DNA of 64,000 nt from Corynebacterium sp. HMSC05H05 (GTDB taxonomy: Bacteria; Actinomycetota; Actinomycetes; Mycobacteriales; Mycobacteriaceae), in assembly GCF_001807265.1 (NCBI RefSeq), contig NZ_KV788371.1:111691-175690 (forward strand), in the 5' to 3' direction. Positions 27,324 to 35,746 of this stretch are shown in pieces. The notes below the pieces were generated by a model. That model had not been told where the DNA came from and ran no database searches. It was given only the letters and a program-made list of their open reading frames with translations. Within the stretch, counting starts at the first letter, position 1, and every line of letters starts with the position of its first letter. The translations under genes and the position numbers were made by a program.

Positions 27324-27332
27324 ATCGAATTG

Positions 27333-27405
27333 TGGAGCTAAGGGGAATCGAACCCCTGACCTTCGCATTGCGAACGCGACGCTCTACCAACTGAGCTATA
27401 GCCCC
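27333..27405 (-). tRNA. tRNA-Ala, anticodon CGC
   Basis: Read on the minus strand, GGGGCTA pairs with TAGCTCC as the acceptor stem, discriminator A. GCTC...GAGC forms the D arm, TCGCG-TTCGCAA-TGCGA the anticodon arm with CGC in the loop centre, and AGGGG-TTCGATT-CCCCT the T arm. CCA is not encoded. The anticodon reads GCG alanine codons. The 3' end carries the attachment core used by the adjacent element. Confidence 0.95.
27334..27344. repeat. attR core candidate inside tRNA-Ala
   Basis: GGAGCTAAGGG corresponds to the acceptor-stem 3' side of tRNA-Ala. The identical left copy is at 19642-19652. The tRNA remains intact, as expected when an element supplies a replacement 3' end. Confidence 0.5.
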
Positions 27406-27479
27406 TTGGGCACGCTCGTTACGTTACTCCTCCCCCACGCGCCGGCTAAATCGCCAGCGCAGTGGAGGTTTTCACGGTT

Positions 27480-28682
27480 TTAGGAGGCACGGGTGCCGTA
27501 GCCGCCGAGGTCTTCGTAGTCGTCGTAGCCGGGGTCGTTGTCCGGCGCGTAGCGGGCGGACGGCAGGGTGTCAAAGTCGGGGCTTTCGTCGTCCAGGTCC
27601 AGCACGACGGAGCCCGCGCGCAGGCGTGCGTCACGCGGGTGCTCGACGTGGTTGCTCATAGCCACGCCCATGCGGGCACGGCGCAGCTGACGCAGGCGGC
27701 GGGCGTGCAGGGCTCGCTCTTGCAGCACCACGCGACGCAACGCGATCATGAACCATGCGGTAAGCCCCACCGACACGGCGGGCAGCACCCAGGTCCAGCC
27801 ACCCGCCACAAACGCCACGACGAAGGTGACCACGCAGGCGGCGATGAGCGCCAGCAGGGTGCGCTGGCGGCGCTGGAAGCGGGTGGCGGTGTTCTTCTTG
27901 TCGCGCTCCGGGTCGAATCCGCCGCGGCCGCGGCGCGCAGCGGCGAAGGCGAGGTCCTCGTCGCCCGCTTCGGCGACCTCTGCGGTGTCGACCTCGTCGT
28001 CAAAATCTTCCGGTGCTTCCTCAACGTCCGTTTCCGGGGCGCCCTGCTTCTCGACGCCTCCGGTCTCGTCCGCGTAGCCAAAGTCCTCGGGTGCGGTGTA
28101 GGACTCGTCCAGCTCGTAGCGGTTGGACTCTGCCTCAGCCTCGTCGGCGCCGCCGGCGTCGGTATCGGTGTCGGCGGCATCGTCCTCTGCAGCATCCTCC
28201 GCGGCGAGGACCTTCACAGAGGTGGAGCCGCCGGTCTCGTTGGCGACGACCTTGGTGGACCCGCCCTCGGCCGATTCGGCTCCGGCCGTCTCAGCATCTG
28301 CCGGTTCGGCTTCGCCTGCAGTGTCGTCTTCGGCATGCTCGATGACTTCGCCGTCGATGTGGTCGGCCTGATCTTCGGCGCCGGGGCGGCGGAAGAGGGT
28401 GCGCAGAGCGGGAGCGTCGTCGATAAGCACCTGCTCATCGGCGTCCGTCGCCTCGACGACCTCGTAGTCGGTGTCCTCGCTGTGGCGGTGGATGTCGGCG
28501 GCGGTGAGCTTCGGGCGGCGGCGCTCGGCCATCGGCGTGGTGCCGCCCTCGTGCAGCACGCGCGTTTCGTCGTAGCCGTCGCCGGAGCGGCGGATCGGCT
28601 TGTTGTTACCGATCATCAACGGCGCGAGGACGATGATCCACACGACCAGGATCAAGATGATCATTAAACTCGGGCTGCCCAT
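27480..28682 (-). CDS. glpR: GlpR/SepX-type divisome membrane protein
   Basis: A 400-residue protein with an N-terminal transmembrane helix (LMIILILVVWIIVLAPLMIG), a very acidic, low-complexity central region of about 200 residues, then two adjacent hydrophobic segments (TLLALIAACVVTFVVAFVAG and WVLPAVSVGLTAWFMIAL) and a basic then acidic tail. This architecture and its location two genes from the MoeA-like glp gene match the corynebacterial Glp receptor GlpR (SepX in Streptomyces), which links the gephyrin-like Glp to FtsZ at the septum. The ATG at 28680-28682 is preferred for its AAAGGTGG Shine-Dalgarno over a GTG four codons upstream. Confidence 0.85.
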   Translation of the reverse strand: MGSPSLMIILILVVWIIVLAPLMIGNNKPIRRSGDGYDETRVLHEGGTTPMAERRRPKLTAADIHRHSEDTDYEVVEATDADEQVLIDDAPALRTLFRRPGAEDQADHIDGEVIEHAEDDTAGEAEPADAETAGAESAEGGSTKVVANETGGSTSVKVLAAEDAAEDDAADTDTDAGGADEAEAESNRYELDESYTAPEDFGYADETGGVEKQGAPETDVEEAPEDFDDEVDTAEVAEAGDEDLAFAAARRGRGGFDPERDKKNTATRFQRRQRTLLALIAACVVTFVVAFVAGGWTWVLPAVSVGLTAWFMIALRRVVLQERALHARRLRQLRRARMGVAMSNHVEHPRDARLRAGSVVLDLDDESPDFDTLPSARYAPDNDPGYDDYEDLGGYGTRAS

Positions 28683-28796
28683 GGGCGATGCCACCTTTCC
28701 GCGTCAGTTGCACCCTTAAAGTTAGGAGTCCACGGTATCGGCACTTGCGCAGGCGAACGGGTCGGCGCGCCGGTGGGCCGCAGCTGTTTTTCGCCT

Positions 28797-29444
28797 CTAG
28801 CGCACCCGGCCAGCCTCGCGCAGGCGCTGCACGGCCGTAGTGGGGAAATCGTCGGAGTTCAGGGCCACGAAGTGGTGGTCGCGCCACTGCCCGTCGATGT
28901 GCAGGTTGCGCCGCAAGTAGCCCTCCTCGCGGAAGCCGTTGAGCTTGAGCACCTTGCCGGAGGCGGGGTTGTGCGGCAGGTAGGTGGCGGTCACGCGGTG
29001 CAGACCGACGCGGGAAAACGCGTGGTCCACACCCAGCGCGCACGCGGCGGTGGCCACCCCGCGGCCCATAAACGGCGAGTGCACCCAGTAGCCCACCCAG
29101 CACTCGGAAACGATGCCGTGCTGGATGTTGCCCAGGGTGACCTGCCCGGCGAAGTCGCCGTCAACCTCGATGACCAGCGGCACCACGGTGCCCTGGTTGG
29201 CCAGCCGCTTCAGGTTGAGCCAGGTGTTGCGCCACGCCGCGTGAGAGTGCGCGTCCTCCCAGGTACCCTCCACCGTGGGCTCGACGGGTTGAAGCCATTG
29301 CTTATCGACGTGTCTCGTGCCCGACCACTCCTCCCCGTCGCGGGAAGACAGGGGGCGCAGGCGGACGGATGCGCCGTCGGGAAGCGTGGCGGCCGGCGTG
29401 GATTCTGGCCACCCCGGGGTGGGCTGGCGGAACATGGCGAACAT
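28797..29444 (-). CDS. rimJ: GNAT N-acetyltransferase, RimJ-like
   Basis: A 215-residue GNAT enzyme. SVRLRPLSSRDGEEW near the N-terminus, GQVTLGNIQHG and CWVGYWVHSPFMGRGVATAA (acetyl-CoA loop) and RVTATYLPHNPASGKVLKLNGFREEG define the RimJ/RimL N-terminal acetyltransferase group. It likely acetylates a ribosomal or other protein N-terminus. The start is 9 nt downstream of glp, and the order galU-glp-rimJ-glpR is conserved in Corynebacterium, suggesting one transcription unit. Confidence 0.88.
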   Translation of the reverse strand: MFAMFRQPTPGWPESTPAATLPDGASVRLRPLSSRDGEEWSGTRHVDKQWLQPVEPTVEGTWEDAHSHAAWRNTWLNLKRLANQGTVVPLVIEVDGDFAGQVTLGNIQHGIVSECWVGYWVHSPFMGRGVATAACALGVDHAFSRVGLHRVTATYLPHNPASGKVLKLNGFREEGYLRRNLHIDGQWRDHHFVALNSDDFPTTAVQRLREAGRVR

Positions 29445-29453
29445 GGTCGGCGC

Positions 29454-30761
29454 CTAGCTGCGCTGGCGGAGGAACTCGACGTCCACGATGTCGCCGGGAC
29501 GCACGTGCACAGCATCCTCCGGCAGATGGATCATCGCGTTGGCCTCCGCGAAACCGGCCAGCAGGTGGGCGGGCCCGGCTTCCAGCGCGGACAGCGGCTC
29601 GACCAGGTAGTCGCCGGTATCGGCGTCGCGCATGAGGCGGGCGCGGATGTAGCCGCGGCGGCCGGGAATTGAGCTGAGTTCGCGAAGTGAACGGGCCTTG
29701 ACGGTGCGTCGCGTCACCGCAGTCTTGCCCAGGGAGCTGCGGATGGCGGGGCGGATAAATGTTTCCGCAATCACCAGCGCACTCACCGGGTTGGACGGCA
29801 AGAGGAACGCCGGGACGCGCTCTTCACCCACTAAGCCGAAGCCCTGCACGGAGCCGGGGTGCATGGCCACGCGCGTGGTGTCGATCTGCCCGAGCTCGCG
29901 CAGGATCTCCTGGATGGGAGCCGCGCCGGAGCCGCCGACGGCGCCGGTGATGATGACGAACTCGCTTTTTGCGATATGGCCGGCCACAGTCTCGCGCATG
30001 CGGCGCGGCTCGGCGTTGATAATGCCGGCGCGGTGCACGTCCGCGCCCGCTTCTTTAGCGGCCGCTGCCACGACGTAGGAGGCGATGTCGAAGACCTGCC
30101 CCAAGCCGGGGCGGCGGTCTAGGTCCACCAGTTCCAGGCCGTAACTCATCACGGTCACGCGGGGCCGCGGATACACCAGCAGCTTGTCGCGGCCAGCGGC
30201 GGCGGCAAGGCCGATCTGGGCGGGGCCGAGCACCGCCCCCTGGCGCACGGCGATGTCGCCGGGCTGGATGTCGTCGCCGGGCCGGCGCACGAAATCGCCA
30301 GTGCGTACGGGACGCTGCGGGGTGACACGCTTGCGGCCGCGGTCCGTCCACTCCAGCGGCAGCACCGCGTCGGCGAGCGTCGGCAGCGGCGCGCCGGTGG
30401 CGACACGCACCGCCTGGCGCGGCTGCAGGCGCAGTGGCTTCTGGGAGCCGGCGGGCACCTCACCCACCACGGGAAGGGCGCGCTCGCGATTCGGCTGCGG
30501 GGCGGCGGGGGCTTCCTCGCCGTCTTCGTCCTGGTCGCGGTCGCGGCGCTCGGGCCTGCGCAGCCCAGCGGTGCCGCCCACGTCTACCGCGCGCACGGCG
30601 AAACCGTCCACCGCCGCTTGGGGGAAACCGGGAACCTGCGTGGTGGAGGTGACTTCTTCGGCGCACATCAGGCCGAGCGCGTCCGTCAGCGCCACCCGGA
30701 TCGGTTCGGGGGCGGCCGCGGCATCCACTACGGCCGCAAGCTGGTCCTCTACGCTACGCAT
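29454..30761 (-). CDS. glp: Gephyrin/MoeA-like divisome protein Glp
   Basis: A 435-residue MoeA-family protein with the four MoeA domains. PGFPQAAVDGFAVRA is the N-terminal block, VATGAPLPTLADAVLP the second, and VIITGAVGGSGAAPIQEIL with MHPGSVQGFGLVG the MPT-binding/adenylyl-type domain; the C-terminal domain IV ends at normal length. In C. glutamicum the copy in this galU-rimJ-glpR setting acts in cell division with GlpR and FtsZ and not mainly in molybdenum cofactor insertion. Assignment to Glp over true MoeA rests on synteny. Confidence 0.87.
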   Translation of the reverse strand: MRSVEDQLAAVVDAAAAPEPIRVALTDALGLMCAEEVTSTTQVPGFPQAAVDGFAVRAVDVGGTAGLRRPERRDRDQDEDGEEAPAAPQPNRERALPVVGEVPAGSQKPLRLQPRQAVRVATGAPLPTLADAVLPLEWTDRGRKRVTPQRPVRTGDFVRRPGDDIQPGDIAVRQGAVLGPAQIGLAAAAGRDKLLVYPRPRVTVMSYGLELVDLDRRPGLGQVFDIASYVVAAAAKEAGADVHRAGIINAEPRRMRETVAGHIAKSEFVIITGAVGGSGAAPIQEILRELGQIDTTRVAMHPGSVQGFGLVGEERVPAFLLPSNPVSALVIAETFIRPAIRSSLGKTAVTRRTVKARSLRELSSIPGRRGYIRARLMRDADTGDYLVEPLSALEAGPAHLLAGFAEANAMIHLPEDAVHVRPGDIVDVEFLRQRS

Positions 30762-30779
30762 GGCCCGTGCCCCTTTCGT

Positions 30780-31754
30780 TTACGCGTTGTCCTGCGCCTT
30801 CGCTGCAACCTCGGGGTGTTCTGCCTCGAAGTCGGCGATGATCTTCTTCACCGCGGTATACAAAGCCGGGCCGTACTTCTCGTCCCGCAGACCAAAGTCC
30901 ACATTCGCCGGGATGTACCCGCCCGGGTTACCAAGGTCGTGGCGACCCCCCTCATGCACCACCACATGCACCGGATGCCCCTCAGAAATCATCAACTCAA
31001 TCGCATCCGTGAGCTGCAACTCACCACCCTTACCCGGCTCAATCCGGCGCAGCGCGTCAAAAATCCCGCGGTCCAACAAATACCGGCCGGTAGCCACCAG
31101 CGTCGACGGCGCATCCTCCACAGCAGGCTTTTCCACCATGCCGCGCACCTTGAGCACCTCAACGCCGTCAATCTCAGCCTGGGCATCCTCGACGTCGAAC
31201 ACGCCGTAGTTGAACACTTCCTCACGCGAGACGTTAAACGCGCACAACACCGAACCCCCAAGGCGTTCACGCACCGCAACCATCTTGTCCATCACACCCG
31301 CCGGCAACACCAGATCATCCGGCAGCATCACAGCAACCGCATCCTCGTCGTCGTCCAACGCTTCCTCAGCGCAGCCGACAGCATGGCCAAGCCCGAGCGG
31401 CTCATCCTGGGTCACCGCCACAGCCTCAATCAAACCGTTGGCGCGGGCCACCTTGTCCGCCTGGGCCTGCTTGCCGCGGGCGACCATCAGCTCCTGCAAG
31501 TCCGAAAACTCGCCGAAATGCCGCATGATCTCTTCCTTATTCGGCGCGACCACCACAGCTAGGCGCTGCGCACCGCACGCAGCAGCCTCCTCAGCAATCA
31601 GCTCAATGCCCGGTGTATCCACCACCGGCAGAAGCTCCTTCGGCACCGTCTTCGTCGCCGGCAAAAAACGAGTCCCCATACCCGCAGCCGGCACCACAAC
31701 AGTCTTCACCGAAGCGCGCGCAGCATCAACAGGGTGGTCAGTAGAATTCTGCAT
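30780..31754 (-). CDS. galU: UTP-glucose-1-phosphate uridylyltransferase
   Basis: A 324-residue nucleotidyltransferase making UDP-glucose for cell-wall and trehalose synthesis. VVPAAGMGTRFLPATKTVPKEL is the nucleotide-binding signature, VMLPDDLVL the metal-binding aspartate motif, and GRYLLDRGIFD and FGLRDEKYG further family blocks. The ATG at 31752-31754 follows TAGGCT, a -10-like box at leaderless spacing, and lies 63 nt from the divergent cyclo-ligase start. It heads the leftward galU-glp-rimJ-glpR unit. Confidence 0.96.
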   Translation of the reverse strand: MQNSTDHPVDAARASVKTVVVPAAGMGTRFLPATKTVPKELLPVVDTPGIELIAEEAAACGAQRLAVVVAPNKEEIMRHFGEFSDLQELMVARGKQAQADKVARANGLIEAVAVTQDEPLGLGHAVGCAEEALDDDEDAVAVMLPDDLVLPAGVMDKMVAVRERLGGSVLCAFNVSREEVFNYGVFDVEDAQAEIDGVEVLKVRGMVEKPAVEDAPSTLVATGRYLLDRGIFDALRRIEPGKGGELQLTDAIELMISEGHPVHVVVHEGGRHDLGNPGGYIPANVDFGLRDEKYGPALYTAVKKIIADFEAEHPEVAAKAQDNA

Positions 31755-31817
31755 AAACGCAAAGCCTACAGCCCCCAACCCCCACAACCGGGCTGCGACC
31801 CGGAAGAAGCGAGGAGT

Positions 31818-32408
31818 ATGCACACCCCAGTGAACTCAACCGCCCCACACCCAAAGGCCGCCATGCGCGCCGCGCACTTGGTTGCCCGGCGCGACCTGCG
31901 CGGAACGGAGCGGAAGCGCGAGCTCGACCAGGCGATTGCGGCGGCGACGTTGGCATGCGTCGACGACTTCGGCGCGCGCGGCACCAACGTCGCTGCCTAC
32001 AACCCGCTCGGGTCCGAGCCGGGGCCGGCGGATTTCGCCGCGCAGCTCGCCGGAGCGGCCCGCGCATTATTACTGCCTATTTCCCTCCCCGACGGTGTGC
32101 TGGCCTGGGCGCAGTTCGGAGACACGGACACGGCCGGCGCGCTGGGGATCACGGAGCCTGAAGGTCCGCGCTTCAACTCGAACGTGTTGCGCTCCTGCGG
32201 GCTGGTTGTGGCTCCGGCGTTAGCCGTCGATAGGCAAGGCATGCGTTTGGGCAAGGGTGCCGGCTACTACGACCGAGCGCTTTCCGGCCTGGAAGTTCCG
32301 GTCGCGGCTGTGGTCTACGACTGGGAGGTCGTGGACGCCGTGCCCCACGACGCGCACGACCAGGCAGTGGACGCGGTCATTACGCCCGGAGGTTTCTTCC
32401 GTATCTAG
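31818..32408 (+). CDS. 5-formyltetrahydrofolate cyclo-ligase
   Basis: A 196-residue enzyme converting 5-formyl-THF to 5,10-methenyl-THF with ATP. NVAAYNPLGSEPG and the late GMRLGKGAGYYDRAL, which carries the conserved GxGxGYYDR phosphate-binding motif, identify the family, and length is normal. The ATG at 31818 sits just after GAGGAG; a second ATG at 31863 is possible. It is divergent from galU, the same arrangement as in C. glutamicum. Confidence 0.93.
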   Translation: MHTPVNSTAPHPKAAMRAAHLVARRDLRGTERKRELDQAIAAATLACVDDFGARGTNVAAYNPLGSEPGPADFAAQLAGAARALLLPISLPDGVLAWAQFGDTDTAGALGITEPEGPRFNSNVLRSCGLVVAPALAVDRQGMRLGKGAGYYDRALSGLEVPVAAVVYDWEVVDAVPHDAHDQAVDAVITPGGFFRI

Positions 32409-32442
32409 GGAACCGCGGGGCGTTCGAGTCCGTCTAATCCCT

Positions 32443-33087
32443 ATGGATCTTTCCGCACGCTTGAACAACCTCCGCTCCCCCGGCTACCGCCGCTCCGTGA
32501 TCGTCCGCAGAGCCTTGGCTGCGTTCCTCGTCGTTGCTGCTGTGTTGCATGTGCTTATCGACGCCTCACGGTCCGACCCGCCGGCCCTCACCTTCGCCCG
32601 CGATGTCGCCCCCGGCAGTGTGCTCACCTCGGACGACCTGGAGTTACGCCGCCTGCCAGCGGAATCGGTGCCCGAGACAGCGCTGGATGACGTTGCTCTC
32701 GCAGAAGGGCAACTCCTCGCGGCGGCCGCTTCCCGCGGCGAGGTAGTCACCGCGACGCGATTGGTGGGCCCCGACCTGGCAGCCGTGCTCACGCAAGACA
32801 AGCCGGACGGTGAAGAGTTCTCGATGGTGCCGGTCCCCCTGGCGGAACCGGACATCTTGCCCATGCTCCACCATGGGACTGAAGTTGACGTTGTGGGCCA
32901 GGGTCCGCAAGTGGTTGCAAAGAATGGGATTGTCGTCACATCTGGGGAAGGCGACGCGGTGTTGGTGCTGCTCAGGCAAGGTGAGGCTGCAGCCGTGGCA
33001 GCGGCATCACTCTCGGAACCGCTGACTCTTGTGTTGAGCAACCGTCCACGTCCGTTTAATATCCCCAACCATGCTTCAAGGGTTTAA
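32443..33087 (+). CDS. SAF-domain membrane-anchored protein
   Basis: A 214-residue protein with one N-terminal membrane helix (IVRRALAAFLVVAAVLHVLI) and an extracytoplasmic SAF domain (FARDVAPGSVLTSDDLELRRLP and ...GQLLAAAASRGEVVTATRLVG), as found in CpaB/RcpC- and flagellar FlgA-like proteins. Some actinobacterial members sit beside pilus genes, but none is present here. The start at 32443 was chosen because upstream frame belongs to the cyclo-ligase shadow. The 3' end contains the mscL promoter and overlaps mscL by 17 nt. Confidence 0.8.
   Translation: MDLSARLNNLRSPGYRRSVIVRRALAAFLVVAAVLHVLIDASRSDPPALTFARDVAPGSVLTSDDLELRRLPAESVPETALDDVALAEGQLLAAAASRGEVVTATRLVGPDLAAVLTQDKPDGEEFSMVPVPLAEPDILPMLHHGTEVDVVGQGPQVVAKNGIVVTSGEGDAVLVLLRQGEAAAVAAASLSEPLTLVLSNRPRPFNIPNHASRV
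33034..33062 (+). promoter_or_regulatory. mscL promoter inside the SAF gene
   Basis: TTGAGC (33034-33039) and TAATAT (33057-33062) are separated by exactly 17 nt. The mscL ATG at 33071 lies 8 nt after the -10 box with no Shine-Dalgarno, so the message is probably leaderless. Confidence 0.65.
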
Positions 33088-33493
33088 AGATTTCATCATG
33101 CGCGGCAACGTCATCGAACTTGCCGTCGGCGTTGTCATCGGCGCCGCATTCACCGCAGTTGTCACCGCGTTCTCCGACTCCATCATCAACCCGCTGCTCG
33201 CTGCCCTGGGTGGCGTGGACTACTCCGGTCTGGGCTTCTTCGTCCGCGAGGGCAACGAGGCGACCTTCGTCGACTTCGGCGCCGTTATCACCGCCATCAT
33301 CAACTTCCTGCTCATCGCTGCAGTGATCTACTTCCTGCTCGTTGCTCCGATGAACAAGCTGGACGAGACTCAGAAGCGCCGCAAGGGCATCGACCCAGAG
33401 GAGCCGGAGCCGACCGACACCGAGCTGCTCGCGGAAATCCGCGACCTGCTCGCAGGCCAGACCCCGGACAACGTGCACAAGCCGCTGAACTAG
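33071..33493 (+). CDS. mscL: Large-conductance mechanosensitive channel
   Basis: A 140-residue pentameric channel subunit. MLQGFKDFIMRGNVIELAVGVVIG is the N-terminal amphipathic helix and pore-lining TM1, a periplasmic loop follows, and VITAIINFLLIAAVIYFLLV is TM2, ending with the cytosolic helical bundle (TELLAEIRDLLAG). It releases solutes on hypo-osmotic shock. Location next to moaB2-pepD-mprB-mprA matches the mycobacterial locus. It complements betP as the efflux side of osmoregulation. Confidence 0.97.
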   Translation: MLQGFKDFIMRGNVIELAVGVVIGAAFTAVVTAFSDSIINPLLAALGGVDYSGLGFFVREGNEATFVDFGAVITAIINFLLIAAVIYFLLVAPMNKLDETQKRRKGIDPEEPEPTDTELLAEIRDLLAGQTPDNVHKPLN

Positions 33494-33521
33494 TTCGTCC
33501 TTGAACGGGGCTGGCTGAAAG

Positions 33522-33719
33522 CTAGCCCCCGTAGTGTGGCGGCCGCTCCGCCTCATAGAAATCGCGGCCAGTCAAACCCGGCTCTTCGTCGCCGAGCAGC
33601 ACCTCGCGCTCAGCGTCTAGGGCCGGGTTTTCGTTTGCCTGCGTGGTTGGCGCGGCGTCCGCGGAGCGGTCGTAGTCCACGTCCGCCTTGCGTATAGCGC
33701 GCCTGCGCTTGCGTTCCAT
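33522..33719 (-). CDS. Small conserved hypothetical protein
   Basis: A 65-residue hydrophilic protein: basic N-terminus MERKRRRAIRKADVDYDRS followed by an acidic tail ending RPPHYGG. No membrane segment. It lies 28 nt downstream of the moaB2 gene on the same strand and 28 nt past the convergent mscL stop. No function recognised. Confidence 0.5.
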   Translation of the reverse strand: MERKRRRAIRKADVDYDRSADAAPTTQANENPALDAEREVLLGDEEPGLTGRDFYEAERPPHYGG

Positions 33720-33747
33720 CAGTGTGCTGCCTCGATCTGCGCAGGTT

Positions 33748-34308
33748 TTAGACCGAGTGCTGGTTCAGCTCGTCGATGAGGTGGCGCACGAGCGGAGCCG
33801 CCGTCGATACGCCATCGCGAATCGCTTGGCGCGAGGATGCGAGGTTGACCACGACCGTGGAGCCGGACACCCCACAGATGCCGCGAGAGGTGCACGCGTC
33901 CACGGCACCGCATGCTTGACCGGACGAGCGGATGGCCTGGCTGACCCCCGGGACCACCTTGTCGATAATCGCGCGAGTCGCCTCCGGCGTCTTGTCGCGC
34001 GGCCCGACACCCGTGCCGCCCAGGGTGAGCACCAGATCCACGCCGCCGACCACACCGGTTTCTATAGCCTTGCGGATCTCGGACTTCTTGGACTTCACGC
34101 GCACCACGCCGTCGACCTGGTAGCCGACCTCGCGCAGCAGCTCCACCACCATCTCGTCGGTGTTGTCGCCCGGCGCGTCGTAGCGGCGGTCCCCCACCAA
34201 CACGACAATTGCGCACGGCGACGTCGGGGAATCGCTCTCCAGCTCGGAGGCGCGCAGCGTCGCGTCATCCGGCTCGGTGATGTCGAGCGCGTCAAACAAT
34301 TCCGGCAT
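33748..34308 (-). CDS. moaB2: MoaB/MogA-family molybdopterin-binding protein
   Basis: A 186-residue protein with the MoCF_biosynth domain. CAIVVLVGDRRYD opens the fold, LVLTLGGTGVGPRDKTPEAT is the GGTG phosphate-binding motif followed by the DxTPE signature, and GVSGSTVVVNLASS is the C-terminal block. A 35-residue acidic N-terminal extension is present. The family adenylylates molybdopterin, though MoaB2-type paralogues of Actinobacteria beside mprAB-pepD are less clearly assigned. It lies 51 nt downstream of htrA in the same orientation. Confidence 0.88.
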   Translation of the reverse strand: MPELFDALDITEPDDATLRASELESDSPTSPCAIVVLVGDRRYDAPGDNTDEMVVELLREVGYQVDGVVRVKSKKSEIRKAIETGVVGGVDLVLTLGGTGVGPRDKTPEATRAIIDKVVPGVSQAIRSSGQACGAVDACTSRGICGVSGSTVVVNLASSRQAIRDGVSTAAPLVRHLIDELNQHSV

Positions 34309-34359
34309 CGTGGTCAGACTCCCTCAAAGCAAAACGGGGCGGATAGATCAGATAAGAAG

Positions 34360-35622
34360 TTACTCGGAACTTAAGGTCACCTCTACCGGAATCGGCTCCG
34401 ACTCCCCCTCCCGCTGCACCTGCAACGTCACTGTCTCCCCGAACTCCTTCGAGCGCGTCGCCGCGATCAGGGCATCAGCAGTGTCGATGGGGCGGTCGTT
34501 CAGGCGCGTGATCACATCGCCGGGTTGCAAACCAGCCTGCTCACCGGGGCTGCCCGGCTCCACCCCCGCCACGACGGCACCGCCGCTGAGGCTCTGCATG
34601 ACGCTCACACGCACGCCGAGCATCGGCTGGGTGGCCTCGCCCGTTTCAATCAGCTGATCCGCCACGCGTTTTGCAAAGTTTGAGGGGATAGCGAATCCGA
34701 GGCCGATGGAGCCGCCCTGGCCGCCCTGCCCCATGCCGCCCGCGGACAGCGACGCGATGGCAGAGTTCATGCCGATGAGGTTGCCGCTGCGGTCCACCAG
34801 CGGGCCGCCGGAGTTGCCCGGGTTGATCGCCGCGTCGGTTTGGATGCCGTCCATCAACGAGCTTTCGCCGCCTCCCTGTGAGGCGCGCACCGGGCGGTTC
34901 AACGCCGAGACGATGCCGCTTGTCACCGTCGCGGACAGGCCCAGCGGGGAGCCCACCGCGACGACCTCTTGGCCCACGCGCAGCTCGTCGGAGTTGCCGA
35001 ATTGCATCACTGGCAGGTCATGCACGTCGTCGATTTTGAGCACGCCGACATCGGTGTTGACGTCGGAGGCGACGAACTGGGCGCTGCGACGTGAGCCGTC
35101 GTTAAGCGTGACCTGCACCTTGGACCCCGGCGTGTCGGCGCCGGCGATGACGTGATGGTTGGTCAGCACATAGCCGTCGGCAGAGATGATCGAGCCGGAG
35201 CCCTCCGCACTGCCGCGAGGGGTGGCGACCTCGATGGAGACCACCGCCGGCAGCACTGCAGCCGCCACCTGCTCAACGGACCCCTCGGGAGCCTCGGCCG
35301 GATCCGCTACCGCAGGGTTACGCAGCTCGCCTTGCGACGAGTCACCTTCAGACCTGTCCTGCGACTTCGTCGAAGAACCCTCTGCGGCGCTCTCCAGCGC
35401 ACTCTCGGCCCCCTTGCCCGACTGGGACGAACCAGCAAGGTATCCCGCGCCACCGCCTGCCACAAGAGCGGTGGCCAACGCGACGGCAAACGCCGCACCG
35501 ACACCCTTCCCGCCGCTTTTGCTGGGTCGGTGCGCCTGTGGCTGGGGCTCGGGCTGCACCTGATAGACGCCATTGTTTGCCGGGAAACTGGAGGTGTCTC
35601 CCGGGAAATTCGTTTCACTCAT
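34360..35622 (-). CDS. htrA: HtrA/PepD-type membrane serine protease
   Basis: A 420-residue protease: cytosolic tail rich in Pro and Gln, one membrane helix (VGAAFAVALATALVAGGGAGYL, about residues 41-62), a flexible Ser-rich linker, a trypsin-like domain and a C-terminal PDZ domain (about 325-415). The triad is visible as His157 in TNHHVI, Asp191 in NTDVGVLK and Ser271 in NPGNSGGPL. It degrades misfolded envelope proteins. It follows mprA-mprB, as pepD does in mycobacteria. A hairpin directly before the ATG (separate entry) may control translation. Confidence 0.93.
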   Translation of the reverse strand: MSETNFPGDTSSFPANNGVYQVQPEPQPQAHRPSKSGGKGVGAAFAVALATALVAGGGAGYLAGSSQSGKGAESALESAAEGSSTKSQDRSEGDSSQGELRNPAVADPAEAPEGSVEQVAAAVLPAVVSIEVATPRGSAEGSGSIISADGYVLTNHHVIAGADTPGSKVQVTLNDGSRRSAQFVASDVNTDVGVLKIDDVHDLPVMQFGNSDELRVGQEVVAVGSPLGLSATVTSGIVSALNRPVRASQGGGESSLMDGIQTDAAINPGNSGGPLVDRSGNLIGMNSAIASLSAGGMGQGGQGGSIGLGFAIPSNFAKRVADQLIETGEATQPMLGVRVSVMQSLSGGAVVAGVEPGSPGEQAGLQPGDVITRLNDRPIDTADALIAATRSKEFGETVTLQVQREGESEPIPVEVTLSSE

Positions 35623-35643
35623 GAGGGGCAATTATGCCCCCTC
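35623..35643 (-). promoter_or_regulatory. Hairpin masking the htrA translation start
   Basis: On the minus strand GAGGGGG (35637-35643) can pair with GCCCCTC (35623-35629) around a short A/T-rich loop, and the stem ends at the base next to the ATG (35620-35622). GAGGGG is the only Shine-Dalgarno-like sequence near the start, so the structure would sequester it. This could be a thermosensor-like or translational control element. Confidence 0.45.
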
Positions 35644-35746
35644 GTCCTGTGGCCGGACTTGAGGGCATGCACCGCATTTCGTAACAATCTCTGAACGAAT
35701 CCTGTATACCCTGGCCTGCGGGTCTAACTGTAGCGCTTGCGGGGAA

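Larger units (their letters stand above)
19642..27344. mobile_element. Integrated satellite-like element at tRNA-Ala (about 7.7 kb)
   Basis: The element is bounded by GGAGCTAAGGG at 19642-19652 and at 27334-27344, the latter inside the tRNA-Ala 3' end. It contains an integrase beside the tRNA, an HTH excisionase-like gene, a prim-pol primase, a P-loop Rep-like gene, an iteron array, an AhpD-like cargo gene and two small proteins. GCAACTGTTGC-type repeats lie inside both ends. No capsid, portal, terminase, lysis, relaxase or transfer gene is visible. This module order resembles phage-inducible islands; a plasmid-like integrative element without transfer genes is the alternative. Confidence 0.82.
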
